DNA from: Pseudomonas tritici
GTDB lineage: Bacteria; Pseudomonadota; Gammaproteobacteria; Pseudomonadales; Pseudomonadaceae
Direction of reading: 5' to 3'
NCBI RefSeq assembly: GCF_014268275.3
Contig: NZ_CP077084.1
Location: 868,001 to 932,000, forward strand
DNA: 64,000 nt
A program made the position numbers and the translations under genes. Under the pieces are notes generated by a model. The model did no database searches and was not told the origin of the DNA. It was given only the letters and a program-made list of their open reading frames with translations. Positions 36,924-47,191 of the stretch are shown one piece after another (within the stretch, counting starts at the first letter, position 1; every line of letters begins with the position of its first letter).

Positions 36924-38624
36924 TCAGAACAGGAAGTAACGCTGCGCCATCGGCAGCACCTCGGCCGGTTCGCACCACAGCAGTACGCCGTCGGCCTTGA
37001 CCTGATAGGTCTGCGGGTCGACCTCGATGTCAGGCAAGTAATCGTTGTGGATCAGGTCGGTTTTCTGCACCGAGCGGCAACCCTTGACCACGGCGATCTG
37101 CTTTTTCAGGCCCAGGGCTTCGGGCAATCCGGCGTCCTGGGCGGCCTGGCTGATAAAGGTCAGGCTGGTAGCGTGCAGGGAGCTGCCGAAGCTGGCGAAC
37201 ATCGGGCGGTAGTGCACCGGTTGTGGCGTCGGGATTGAGGCGTTGGCGTCGCCCATCAGGCTCGAGGCAATCGCGCCGCCCTTGAGGATCAGTGTCGGCT
37301 TGACCCCGAAAAAAGCTGGGCGCCACAGCACCAGGTCGGCCCATTTGCCGACTTCGATAGACCCGACGATATGGCTCACGCCGTGGGTGATCGCCGGGTT
37401 GATGGTGTACTTGGCGATGTAGCGCTTGATGCGGAAATTGTCGTTGCCCGGGCCATCGCCAGGCAGGGCGCCGCGCTGGCGTTTCATCTTGTCGGCGGTC
37501 TGCCAGGTGCGCGTGATCACCTCGCCGACACGGCCCATGGCCTGGCTGTCGGAGCTGATCATCGAGAACGCGCCGAGGTCGTGCAGGATGTCTTCGGCGG
37601 CGATGGTTTCGCGGCGGATGCGGCTTTCCGCGAAGGCTACGTCTTCGGCAATGCTCGGGTCCAGGTGATGGCAGACCATCAGCATGTCCAGGTGTTCGTC
37701 GATGGTATTGCGTGTGAACGGCCGCGTCGGGTTGGTGGAGCTGGGGAGCACGTTGGCGAAGCCGCAGGCCTTGATGATATCCGGCGCGTGCCCCCCACCG
37801 GCACCCTCGGTGTGGTAGGTGTGGATGGTGCGGCCCTTGAGCGCGGCCAGGGTGGTTTCAACGAAGCCGGATTCGTTGAGGGTGTCGCTGTGGATCGCTA
37901 CCTGCACGTCGTATTGGTCGGCGACGCTCAGGCAGTTGTCGATGCTCGCGGGTGTGGTGCCCCAGTCTTCGTGCAGCTTCAAACCGATGGCGCCGGCCTT
38001 GACCTGTTCGATCAACGGCTCCGGCAGGCTGGCGTTGCCCTTGCCGGTAAAACCGATGTTCATCGGGAACGAATCGCTGGCCTGGAGCATGCGCGCCAAG
38101 TGCCAGGGGCCGGAGGTGCAGGTGGTGGCGTTTGTGCCCGTGGCCGGCCCCGTGCCGCCGCCGATCATGGTGGTGACGCCGCTGGTCAGCGCTTCTTCGA
38201 TCTGCTGCGGGCAGATGAAATGCACGTGGCTGTCGATGCCGCCGGCGGTGAGGATCATGCCCTCACCGGCGATCACTTCGGTACTGGCGCCGATGGCCAT
38301 GGTCACGCCGGGCTGGATGTCCGGGTTGCCGGCTTTGCCGATGGCGTGGATGCGCCCGTTCTTCAGGCCGACATCGGCCTTGACGATGCCCCAGTGGTCG
38401 ATGATCAGCGCGTTGGTGATCAGCGTGTCGACGACTTCATGGGCGAGTAATTGGCTTTGACCCTGACCGTCGCGGATGACCTTGCCGCCGCCGAATTTGA
38501 CTTCTTCGCCGTAGACGGTGAAGTCCTGTTCGACTTCGAGGAACAGGTCAGTGTCGGCCAGGCGGACTTTGTCACCGACGGTGGGGCCGTACATGTCGGC
38601 GTAGGCTTGTCTGGAGATCTTCAT
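36924..38624 (-). CDS. ureC: Urease alpha subunit UreC
   Basis: A 566-residue catalytic subunit that hydrolyses urea to ammonia and carbamate. All nickel and active-site residues are visible: His133 and His135 in GGIDSHVHF, carbamylated Lys216 in GLKLHEDWG, His245, His271, Cys318-His319 on the flap (MVCHH), and Asp359 in ISSDSQ. Numbering is one less than the Klebsiella enzyme. The ATG at 38624 gives the standard [15 protein letters not shown] start. Last gene of the urt-ure operon, separated from ureB by a REPIN. Confidence 0.98.
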   Translation of the reverse strand: MKISRQAYADMYGPTVGDKVRLADTDLFLEVEQDFTVYGEEVKFGGGKVIRDGQGQSQLLAHEVVDTLITNALIIDHWGIVKADVGLKNGRIHAIGKAGNPDIQPGVTMAIGASTEVIAGEGMILTAGGIDSHVHFICPQQIEEALTSGVTTMIGGGTGPATGTNATTCTSGPWHLARMLQASDSFPMNIGFTGKGNASLPEPLIEQVKAGAIGLKLHEDWGTTPASIDNCLSVADQYDVQVAIHSDTLNESGFVETTLAALKGRTIHTYHTEGAGGGHAPDIIKACGFANVLPSSTNPTRPFTRNTIDEHLDMLMVCHHLDPSIAEDVAFAESRIRRETIAAEDILHDLGAFSMISSDSQAMGRVGEVITRTWQTADKMKRQRGALPGDGPGNDNFRIKRYIAKYTINPAITHGVSHIVGSIEVGKWADLVLWRPAFFGVKPTLILKGGAIASSLMGDANASIPTPQPVHYRPMFASFGSSLHATSLTFISQAAQDAGLPEALGLKKQIAVVKGCRSVQKTDLIHNDYLPDIEVDPQTYQVKADGVLLWCEPAEVLPMAQRYFLF

Positions 38625-38664
38625 GTGTCTGCCCTGAAATATTTGTGTTGAATGTGAAATAGCT

Positions 38665-38754
38665 ATCGCAGGCAAGCCAGCTCCCACATGGGACTGTGTT
38701 CACACATTTGGATTTGTGAATACAGTCCCATGTGGGAGCTGGCTTGCCTGCGAT
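38665..38754. repeat. REPIN between ureB and ureC
   Basis: Perfect 33-bp inverted arms at 38665-38697 and 38722-38754, core GCAGGCAAGCCAGCTCCCAC. The hairpin lies inside the operon, in the 136-bp ureB-ureC gap, and could affect ureC expression relative to ureB. Confidence 0.92.
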
Positions 38755-38760
38755 GAGGCC

Positions 38761-40114
<1,354 letters not shown>

Positions 40115-40124
40115 GGCCGGCCTC

Positions 40125-40427
<303 letters not shown>

Positions 40428-40486
40428 GGTTCAAGGTCTCTCTTAGACAGCATTCTTATCAACAATGGAGATCCAGTGTGGGATCT

Positions 40487-41326
40487 TCATGTGCTCCAGA
40501 TTCTCGGTGATACCGCTTCCCTGCCTAATACGGCCGGGCGCAACACGCGCCATAAATCAATCAACCACCCCCGTGCCAGCAGCGCTTCGCTGGCCAAACA
40601 ACGGGCCACCAGCAAGCCGGGCAATTGGGTGAGATCGCCACGCACCGCGTGGGGCAGGGCGCGGCAGGTTTCCAGTAATTCAGGGTCAATATCAGCGGTC
40701 AGCAACAGCGTGGCAAACACCGGTTGTCCGTCCAGGCCGATAGGTGAATCGAGCAAACCGTCGGCGCCCACAATGCGCTGGCGCTCATGCCAGAGCAACT
40801 GGCCGTCGCGGCGGATATCCAGGTGCGACTGGAAGTGGCCCAGGTCAAAACGCTCGCCACTGGCCGGGCGACCGAGGGCGACCACGTCCCAGTAGAACAG
40901 TCGCGCATCGCCTTGCAGCTCAATGCGCGTGGTGAGTTCGGCCTGGGCGGCGCTGAATACAATGGTTTCCTGGGGTAGCCATTCCAGCGTCGCGCCGGCT
41001 TCGACCCTGAGGTCGAGCTGCTGAAACGCCGGCCCGTTGGCGCGGTACCACTTGGCCGCGCCGGGGCTGGTCAACTGTGCCCAGGCACCGGCACCGACGT
41101 GGGCGCTGATGTCCAGGCGATCGCCACCGGCAATCCCGCCCGGCGGGTGCACGATGATGTGCTGGCACACCTCGGGGCCTTCGGCATACAGGTGTTTTTG
41201 CACGCGCAGCGGGCCGAGGTGGCGACGCATCACCGGGCGCGTGGTGTCGCCGAAACGCGCGTAGCCGAGTTCCAGCTCGGCGTGCCAGCTGGGGGTGAAC
41301 AGGGCGGAAGTAAGGGGCAGGTTCAT
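40487..41326 (-). CDS. ureD: Urease accessory protein UreD
   Basis: A 279-residue chaperone (UreH/UreD) that binds apo-urease and relays nickel from the UreFG complex. Characteristic stretches are [12 protein letters not shown] and [11 protein letters not shown]. It is 30 bp downstream of urtE, joining the uptake and enzyme genes into one transcription unit. Confidence 0.95.
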   Translation of the reverse strand: MNLPLTSALFTPSWHAELELGYARFGDTTRPVMRRHLGPLRVQKHLYAEGPEVCQHIIVHPPGGIAGGDRLDISAHVGAGAWAQLTSPGAAKWYRANGPAFQQLDLRVEAGATLEWLPQETIVFSAAQAELTTRIELQGDARLFYWDVVALGRPASGERFDLGHFQSHLDIRRDGQLLWHERQRIVGADGLLDSPIGLDGQPVFATLLLTADIDPELLETCRALPHAVRGDLTQLPGLLVARCLASEALLARGWLIDLWRVLRPAVLGREAVSPRIWST

Positions 41327-41356
41327 GTTGTGCGCTTATCGTCAGGACGCTACAGG

Positions 41357-42055
41357 TTAGATCGTAACCAGGCCGCGTACACCCTCGCTTTCCATATTTT
41401 CACCACGGCCCTGCTGCACGATTTCACCCCGGGACATCACCAGGTATTGATCGGCCAGTTCCGCGGCAAAGTCGTAGAACTGCTCGACCAGCAGGATTGC
41501 CATATCGCCACGCTCAGCGAGTTTCTTGATCACCGCGCCGATCTCCTTGATCACCGACGGCTGGATGCCTTCGGTGGGCTCATCGAGGATCAACAGGCGC
41601 GGACGGCTGGCCAGGGCCCGGCCGATGGCGAGCTGTTGTTGCTGGCCGCCGGACAGGTCACCGCCACGGCGATGCTTCATTTGCAGCAACACCGGGAACA
41701 ATTCGTAGATGAAGGCGGGCACTTCCTTGGCTTCTGAGCCCGGAAAACGCGAGAGCCCCATCAGCAGGTTTTCTTCCACGGTCAGCCGACCAAAAATCTC
41801 CCGGCCCTGGGGCACGTAGGCAATCCCGGCATGCACGCGCTGATGCGGCTTGAACCCGGTGATGGCCTTGCCTTCCCAATTCACCACGCCTTCCTTGGAG
41901 GGCAGCAGACCCATCAGGCATTTGAGCAGGGTGGTCTTGCCTACGCCGTTACGGCCGAGCAGGCAGGTGACTTCGCCGACTTTCACATCAAAGGACAGCC
42001 CGCGCAGGATGTGGCTACCGCCGTAATACTGGTGCAACTTATCGACTTGCAGCAT
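41357..42055 (-). CDS. urtE: Urea ABC transporter ATP-binding protein UrtE
   Basis: A 232-residue ATPase with Walker A GRNGVGKTT, signature LSGGQQQQLAIGRAL and Walker B LLILDEPTEG. It resembles LivF and powers urea import with UrtD. The ATG at 42055 has GGAG upstream; a TTG two codons earlier is less likely. Confidence 0.95.
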   Translation of the reverse strand: MLQVDKLHQYYGGSHILRGLSFDVKVGEVTCLLGRNGVGKTTLLKCLMGLLPSKEGVVNWEGKAITGFKPHQRVHAGIAYVPQGREIFGRLTVEENLLMGLSRFPGSEAKEVPAFIYELFPVLLQMKHRRGGDLSGGQQQQLAIGRALASRPRLLILDEPTEGIQPSVIKEIGAVIKKLAERGDMAILLVEQFYDFAAELADQYLVMSRGEIVQQGRGENMESEGVRGLVTI

Positions 42056-42067
42056 ATTCAACTCTCC

Positions 42068-42901
42068 TCAGCGACCGAGATAGACCTCGATCACCCGCTC
42101 ATTTTCCTGCACCTGCTCCAGCGACCCTTCGGCCAGCACGCTGCCTTGGTGCAACACGGTCACGTGGTCGGCAATCGAGCCGACAAACCCCATGTCATGT
42201 TCCACCACCATCAGCGAGTGCTTGCCCGCCAGGCGCTTGAACAGTTCGGCGGTGAATTCGGTTTCGGCGTCGGTCATGCCCGCTACCGGCTCGTCCAACA
42301 GCAGCAGTTGCGGGTCTTGCATCAGGAGCATGCCGATCTCCAGGAACTGCTTCTGGCCGTGGGACAGCAAGCCGGCCGGGCGCTGTGCCGAAGCGATGAG
42401 ACGAATGGTGTCGAGCACTTCATCGATACGGTCCTTCTGCTCACCGCTCAGGCGTGCGCGCAGGCTGGCCCACACCGATTTATCGGTCTTCTGCGCCAGC
42501 TCCAGGTTTTCAAACACGCTCAGGGCTTCGAATACCGTGGGCTTCTGGAACTTGCGCCCAATGCCAGCCTGGGCGATCTGCACTTCGCTCATACCGGTGA
42601 GGTCGAGGTTTTCGCCAAACCAGGCGGTGCCATGGCTGGGGCGAGTCTTGCCGGTGATCACGTCCATCAGCGTGGTCTTGCCCGCGCCGTTGGGGCCGAT
42701 GATGCAGCGCAATTCGCCGACGCCGATGTACAGGTTCAAATCGTTGAGTGCCTTGAATCCATCGAAGCTGACGCTGATGTCTTCCAGGGTCAGGATGGTG
42801 CCGTGGCGGGTGTTCAGGCCCTTGCCGGCGGCCTGGCCAATGCCGATGGCATCGCGGCCGCTGCCTGCGTCGAAAATAGGTTCAAGCATGACGTTCCTCA
42901 T
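42068..42901 (-). CDS. urtD: Urea ABC transporter ATP-binding protein UrtD
   Basis: A 277-residue LivG-like ATPase with Walker A GPNGAGKTT, signature LSHGQKQFLEIG and Walker B LLLLDEPVAGM. The ATG at 42901 overlaps the urtC stop (ATGA); an alternative ATG at 42889 has the better ribosome site (GAGGAA). The N-terminal ~30 residues before the ATPase domain are typical of UrtD in Pseudomonas. Confidence 0.94.
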   Translation of the reverse strand: MRNVMLEPIFDAGSGRDAIGIGQAAGKGLNTRHGTILTLEDISVSFDGFKALNDLNLYIGVGELRCIIGPNGAGKTTLMDVITGKTRPSHGTAWFGENLDLTGMSEVQIAQAGIGRKFQKPTVFEALSVFENLELAQKTDKSVWASLRARLSGEQKDRIDEVLDTIRLIASAQRPAGLLSHGQKQFLEIGMLLMQDPQLLLLDEPVAGMTDAETEFTAELFKRLAGKHSLMVVEHDMGFVGSIADHVTVLHQGSVLAEGSLEQVQENERVIEVYLGR

Positions 42902-43965
42902 TTCTTCAGCAGACCGATAACGCCCTTGGGCAGGTACAGGGTGACGATGATGAACAGCGCCCCGAGGAAGAACAGCCAATATTCCGGGAAGGCCACGGTG
43001 AACCAGCTCTTCATGCCATTCACCACCCCTGCGCCCAGCAGCGGGCCGATCAACGTCCCTCGCCCGCCCAAGGCCACCCACACCGCCGCTTCAATCGAGT
43101 TGGTCGGCGACATTTCACTGGGGTTGATGATGCCCACTTGTGGCACATACAGCGCCCCGGCCAACCCACACAACACCGCGCTCAACACCCACACGAACAG
43201 CTTGAAGCCACGTGGGTCGTAGCCGCAGAACATCAGGCGGTTCTCGGCGTCGCGCAAGGCGGTCAGCACCCGACCGAACTTGCTCTTGGCCAGGCGCCAG
43301 CCGATGTACAGGCTCGCCACCAGCAGCAGCACCGTTGCCACAAACAACACTGCCCGCGTGCCCGGCTCGGTAATCCCAAAGCCGAGAATGCTGCGGAAAT
43401 TGGTGAAGCCGTTGTTGCCGCCAAAACCAGTCTCGTTGCGGAAAAACAGGAGCATCCCGGCGAAGGTCAGGGCCTGGGTCATGATCGAGAAATACACGCC
43501 CTTGATCCGCGAGCGGAAGGCGAAGAAACCAAAGACCAGTGCCAGCAGACCAGGCGCCAGCACCACCAGGCACATGGCCCAGAGGAAGTGCTCGGTGCCG
43601 ACCCAGTACCAGGGCAATTCCGTCCACGAGAGGAAGGTCATGAACGCCGGCAACTCATCGCCGGACGCCTGGCGCATCAAGTACATGCCCATCGCATAGC
43701 CGCCCAGGGCAAAGAACAAACCGTGGCCGAGAGACAACATACCGGCATAGCCCCACACCAGGTCCAGCGCGAGGGCGACGATGGCGTAGCAGAGGATCTT
43801 GCCCACCAGCGTCAGGGTGTAGGCCGACACATGCAGCGGGTTTTCCGGTGACAGCAAGGAACACAACGGCAGCGCCAGCAGCAGGATCAGGATCACTGCG
43901 CCGACGGCAATCGTCACCTTGGGGCCGGCCTTTTGCGCGGCCGTAAGCATCAATGGCTGGTTCAT
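42898..43965 (-). CDS. urtC: Urea ABC transporter permease UrtC
   Basis: A 355-residue LivM-like permease with about nine membrane helices (e.g. YAIVALALDLVWGYAGMLSL) and a C-terminal EAAVWVALGGRGTLIGPLLG loop that contacts the ATPases. The ATG at 43965 overlaps the urtB stop by one base. The open frame continues upstream into urtB but is not coding there. Confidence 0.95.
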   Translation of the reverse strand: MNQPLMLTAAQKAGPKVTIAVGAVILILLLALPLCSLLSPENPLHVSAYTLTLVGKILCYAIVALALDLVWGYAGMLSLGHGLFFALGGYAMGMYLMRQASGDELPAFMTFLSWTELPWYWVGTEHFLWAMCLVVLAPGLLALVFGFFAFRSRIKGVYFSIMTQALTFAGMLLFFRNETGFGGNNGFTNFRSILGFGITEPGTRAVLFVATVLLLVASLYIGWRLAKSKFGRVLTALRDAENRLMFCGYDPRGFKLFVWVLSAVLCGLAGALYVPQVGIINPSEMSPTNSIEAAVWVALGGRGTLIGPLLGAGVVNGMKSWFTVAFPEYWLFFLGALFIIVTLYLPKGVIGLLKK

Positions 43966-45467
43966 CAGTCGATCACCCGTCCTTTCAGTGCGAAGAGTCC
44001 CTGCGGGCGTTTCTGGATAAACAGAATGATCAGCGCGAGGATCAGGATTTTGCCGAGCACGGCACCGATCTGTGGTTCCAGAATCTTGTTGGCGATGCCC
44101 AGCCCGAAGGCGGCCATGACACTCCCGGCCAACTGGCCGACGCCGCCGAGCACCACGACGAGGAACGAGTCGATGATGTAGCTCTGGCCCAGGTCCGGGC
44201 CGACGTTGCCGATCTGACTCAGCGCCACACCGCCCAACCCGGCAATGCCGGAACCCAGGCCAAACGCGAGCATGTCCACGCGGCCTGTCGGTACGCCGCA
44301 GCACGCGGCCATGTTGCGGTTCTGGGTCACGGCACGCACGTTGAGGCCCAGGCGAGTCTTGTTCAGCAGCAGCCAGGTCAGCACCACCACGCACAATGCG
44401 AAAGCGATGATCACAATGCGGTTGTACGGCAGCACGAGGTTGGGCAGCACTTGAATCCCGCCCGACAGCCATTCGGGGTTGGACACTTCGACGTTCTGCG
44501 CGCCGAACACCAGGCGCACCAACTGGATCAGCATCAGGCTGATGCCCCAGGTGGCCAGCAGGGTTTCCAGCGGCCGACCGTACAGGTGACGAATCACCGT
44601 GCGCTCCAGCGCCATGCCGATGGCAGCGGTGACAAAAAACGCCACCGGCAGCGCGATCAGCGGGTAGAACTCAATGGCTTGCGGCACGTAGCGCTGCATC
44701 AGCATTTGCACCACATACGTGGAGTAGGCGCCGAGCATCAGCATCTCGCCGTGGGCCATATTGATCACGCCGAGCAGGCCGAAGGTGATCGCCAGGCCCA
44801 GGGCCGCCAGCAACAGAATCGAGCCCAGGGACATGCCGCTGAAGGCCTGGCCGAGGAGCTCGCCGACCATCAACTTGCGTTTGACCTGGGCCAGGCTGGT
44901 TTCGGCGGCGGTGTGCACGGCGGCATCGGTTTCGACGCCTGGTGCCAGCAGCGCCTCAAGGCGGGTGCGGGCCAGTGGGTCGCCGGTGTTGCCGAGTAAG
45001 CGCACAGCGGCAAGGCGCACCACGGGATCAGGGTCGACCAGTTGCAGATTGGCCAACGCCAGGCTGAGTGCCGTGTGCACGTCCTCATCTGTTTCGGCGG
45101 CGACCTGCTGGTCGAGGAATTTCAGCTGCGCAGGTTGCGCGCTTTTTTGCAGGGTTTGCGCGGCGGCGAGGCGCACCTTGGGGTCGGCGGCGAGCAGTTG
45201 CTGGCTGGCCCGTACGTTGTCGATCAAGCCGCGCAGACGGTTGTTCAGGCGGACGGTTTTGGTCTCGCCGTTGACGGTGAGTTGGCCTTGTTGCAAGGCG
45301 TCCACCAACTCGATACGCGCCGGGTCAGGCTGCGCAGCCCAGTCCTGCAGGAGCTTGGCTTGTTGGGTCGGGTTGGCAGACAGGAAGTCTTCGGCGTCGC
45401 TGGCGTGTGCGGCGAAAGGCAGCAACAGCAGGGTAGCCAGGATGAAGCGGTAGAAGGCAGTGGGCAT
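43965..45467 (-). CDS. urtB: Urea ABC transporter permease UrtB with periplasmic N-terminal domain
   Basis: 500 residues. A signal peptide (FYRFILATLLLLPFAAHA) is followed by a helical periplasmic region of about 190 residues with HEAT-like repeats (DPDPVVRLAAVRLLGNTGDP), then a LivH-like permease (about 215-500: GVINMAHGEMLMLGAYSTYV). Start at 45467 chosen because the signal peptide begins there. The extra domain is usual in proteobacterial UrtB; its role is not settled. Confidence 0.93.
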   Translation of the reverse strand: MPTAFYRFILATLLLLPFAAHASDAEDFLSANPTQQAKLLQDWAAQPDPARIELVDALQQGQLTVNGETKTVRLNNRLRGLIDNVRASQQLLAADPKVRLAAAQTLQKSAQPAQLKFLDQQVAAETDEDVHTALSLALANLQLVDPDPVVRLAAVRLLGNTGDPLARTRLEALLAPGVETDAAVHTAAETSLAQVKRKLMVGELLGQAFSGMSLGSILLLAALGLAITFGLLGVINMAHGEMLMLGAYSTYVVQMLMQRYVPQAIEFYPLIALPVAFFVTAAIGMALERTVIRHLYGRPLETLLATWGISLMLIQLVRLVFGAQNVEVSNPEWLSGGIQVLPNLVLPYNRIVIIAFALCVVVLTWLLLNKTRLGLNVRAVTQNRNMAACCGVPTGRVDMLAFGLGSGIAGLGGVALSQIGNVGPDLGQSYIIDSFLVVVLGGVGQLAGSVMAAFGLGIANKILEPQIGAVLGKILILALIILFIQKRPQGLFALKGRVID

Positions 45468-45491
45468 ATTCGTGGGCCTTGCTCGAACTAA

Positions 45492-45571
45492 TGTGGGAGC
45501 CTGGCTTGCCTGCGATAGCGGTACATCAGACAAACCGAGTCGTCTGCATCGCAGGCAAGCCAGCTCCCACA
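45492..45571. repeat. REPIN between urtA and urtB
   Basis: Arms at 45492-45516 and 45548-45571 with core GGCTTGCCTGCGAT, differing by one inserted base. It lies in the 142-bp urtA-urtB gap, where a hairpin could help keep urtA mRNA at higher levels than the permease mRNA. Confidence 0.88.
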
Positions 45572-45609
45572 GGGTGTGTGTCTGCACTCAAGTGCCGACA
45601 CCCCTCGGA

Positions 45610-46875
45610 TCAGTTGCTCTTCACGGCATAATCCGGCTTCTTGTCATTCCCCGGAATGTACGGGCTCCACGGCTGCGCCCGGATCGGTTCCTGGGTCTGC
45701 CACACCACCGAGAACTGCCCGTCAGCCTGGATCTCGCCGATCATCACTGGCTTGTGCAGGTGATGGTTGGTCTTGTCCATGGTCAGGGTGAAGCCGGACG
45801 GCGCAGCAAAGGTCTGCCCGGCCAGTGCTTCACGCACTTTGTCGACGTCGGTGGACTTGGCTTTTTCAGCCGCCTGCGCCCACATATGGATGCCCACGTA
45901 GGTGGCTTCCATCGGGTCGTTGGTCACGGCTTTGTCGGCGCCCGGCAGGTTGTGTTTCTTCGCGTAGGCTTTCCAGTCGGCGACAAATTTCTTGTTGACC
46001 GGGTTCTCCACCGACTGGAAGTAGTTCCAGGCAGCGAGGTTGCCCACCAGCGGCTTGGTGTCGATGCCGCGCAGTTCTTCTTCACCCACCGAGAACGCCA
46101 CCACGGGTACGTCGGTGGCTTTCAAACCCTGGTTGGCCAGTTCCTTATAGAACGGCACGTTGGAGTCGCCGTTTACGGTGGAGATCACAGCGGTCTTGCC
46201 GCCCGCCGAGAATTTTTTGATGTTGGCCACGATGGTTTGGTAATCGGCATGGCCGAACGGGGTGTAGACCTCTTCGATATCTTTATCCGCTACGCCTTTG
46301 GAATGCAGGAACGAGCGCAGGATTTTATTGGTGGTGCGTGGGTACACGTAGTCGGTGCCCAGCAGGAAGAAGCGTTTGGCGCTGCCGCCTTCTTCGCTCA
46401 TTAGGTATTCCACTGCCGGAATCGCCTGCTGGTTCGGCGCCGCACCGGTATAGAACACGTTTGGCGACATCTCTTCGCCCTCGTATTGAACCGGGTAGAA
46501 CAGCAGGCCGTTGAGCTCTTCGAACACCGGCAATACCGATTTACGCGACACCGAGGTCCAGCAACCGAACACCACGGCGACCTTGTCCTGGGTCAGCAAC
46601 TGTCGGCCTTTCTCGGCGAACAGCGGCCAGTTCGACGCCGGGTCGACGACCACAGGTTCGAGCATCTTTCCGTTTACCCCACCCTTGGCGTTGATCTCGT
46701 CGATGGTCATCAATGCCATGTCTTTGAGCGACGTTTCGGAGATCGCCATGGTGCCGGACAGCGAATGCAGGATGCCGACCTTGATGGTCTCGGCAGCCTG
46801 GATCGTCCAGGTCATGCCCATGGCGGCGATGGATGCCGAAAGAGTGAAAGCCTTGATCAAGCTGCGACGCTTCAT
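45610..46875 (-). CDS. urtA: Urea ABC transporter substrate-binding protein UrtA
   Basis: A 421-residue periplasmic binding protein. It has a Tat-like or Sec signal (MKRRSLIKAF, with RR, then a hydrophobic core to TIQAA), then the UrtA/AmiC-like fold with VGILHSLSGTMAISE, VVFGCWTSVSRKSVLPV and LFYPVQYEGEE. The ATG at 46875 has GGAG upstream. First gene of the operon, behind a sigma-54-like promoter. Confidence 0.96.
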   Translation of the reverse strand: MKRRSLIKAFTLSASIAAMGMTWTIQAAETIKVGILHSLSGTMAISETSLKDMALMTIDEINAKGGVNGKMLEPVVVDPASNWPLFAEKGRQLLTQDKVAVVFGCWTSVSRKSVLPVFEELNGLLFYPVQYEGEEMSPNVFYTGAAPNQQAIPAVEYLMSEEGGSAKRFFLLGTDYVYPRTTNKILRSFLHSKGVADKDIEEVYTPFGHADYQTIVANIKKFSAGGKTAVISTVNGDSNVPFYKELANQGLKATDVPVVAFSVGEEELRGIDTKPLVGNLAAWNYFQSVENPVNKKFVADWKAYAKKHNLPGADKAVTNDPMEATYVGIHMWAQAAEKAKSTDVDKVREALAGQTFAAPSGFTLTMDKTNHHLHKPVMIGEIQADGQFSVVWQTQEPIRAQPWSPYIPGNDKKPDYAVKSN

Positions 46876-46936
46876 GGTGCGATCTCCGTGACCGATATTT
46901 TTATGGGTGGCAGATGAGGGACGTTGCAGAGGTGAT

Positions 46937-46952
46937 AGCAAGGGGTGTGCCG
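46937..46952 (-). promoter_or_regulatory. Sigma-54-like promoter of the urt-ure operon
   Basis: On the minus strand CGGCACACCCCTTGCT matches TGGCACG-N4-TTGCW with two mismatches and exact GG-N10-GC spacing. The start point would be near 46926, about 50 bp before urtA. Confidence 0.6.
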
Positions 46953-47006
46953 AAGTCGCAAAAGCCTTGAACAGATGGCGTGGCGGGGTAGCGCAAGGTT
47001 GCTAGC

Positions 47007-47063
47007 GCACCAATGTGGCTCCCGGTTGCAGCGGGTGGGCACGGGTCTGTGCCGTAATGGTGC
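47007..47063. promoter_or_regulatory. Two candidate NtrC sites upstream of urtA
   Basis: GCACCAATGTGGCTC (47007-47021) matches 10 of 12 specified bases of GCACCA-N3-TGGTGC; GTGCCGTAATGGTGC (47049-47063) matches 9 of 12. Their centres are 42 bp apart, four helical turns, upstream of the sigma-54-like promoter. Confidence 0.45.
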
Positions 47064-47191
47064 GTGCTGCCAACGCCGGACAACGGTGAGCGCTGATCCC
47101 GCAGGCTACTTATCTACCGATTGAAAGACGCGCCCCGCCCTAAGAATGAGGGGCCGGGCGCTATGCCCAGGCATTCTTTCAAGGAGTTGAA

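Noticed and set aside
37371..38450. 359-codon open frame antisense to ureC
   Set aside because: Complement of a fully conserved urease gene.
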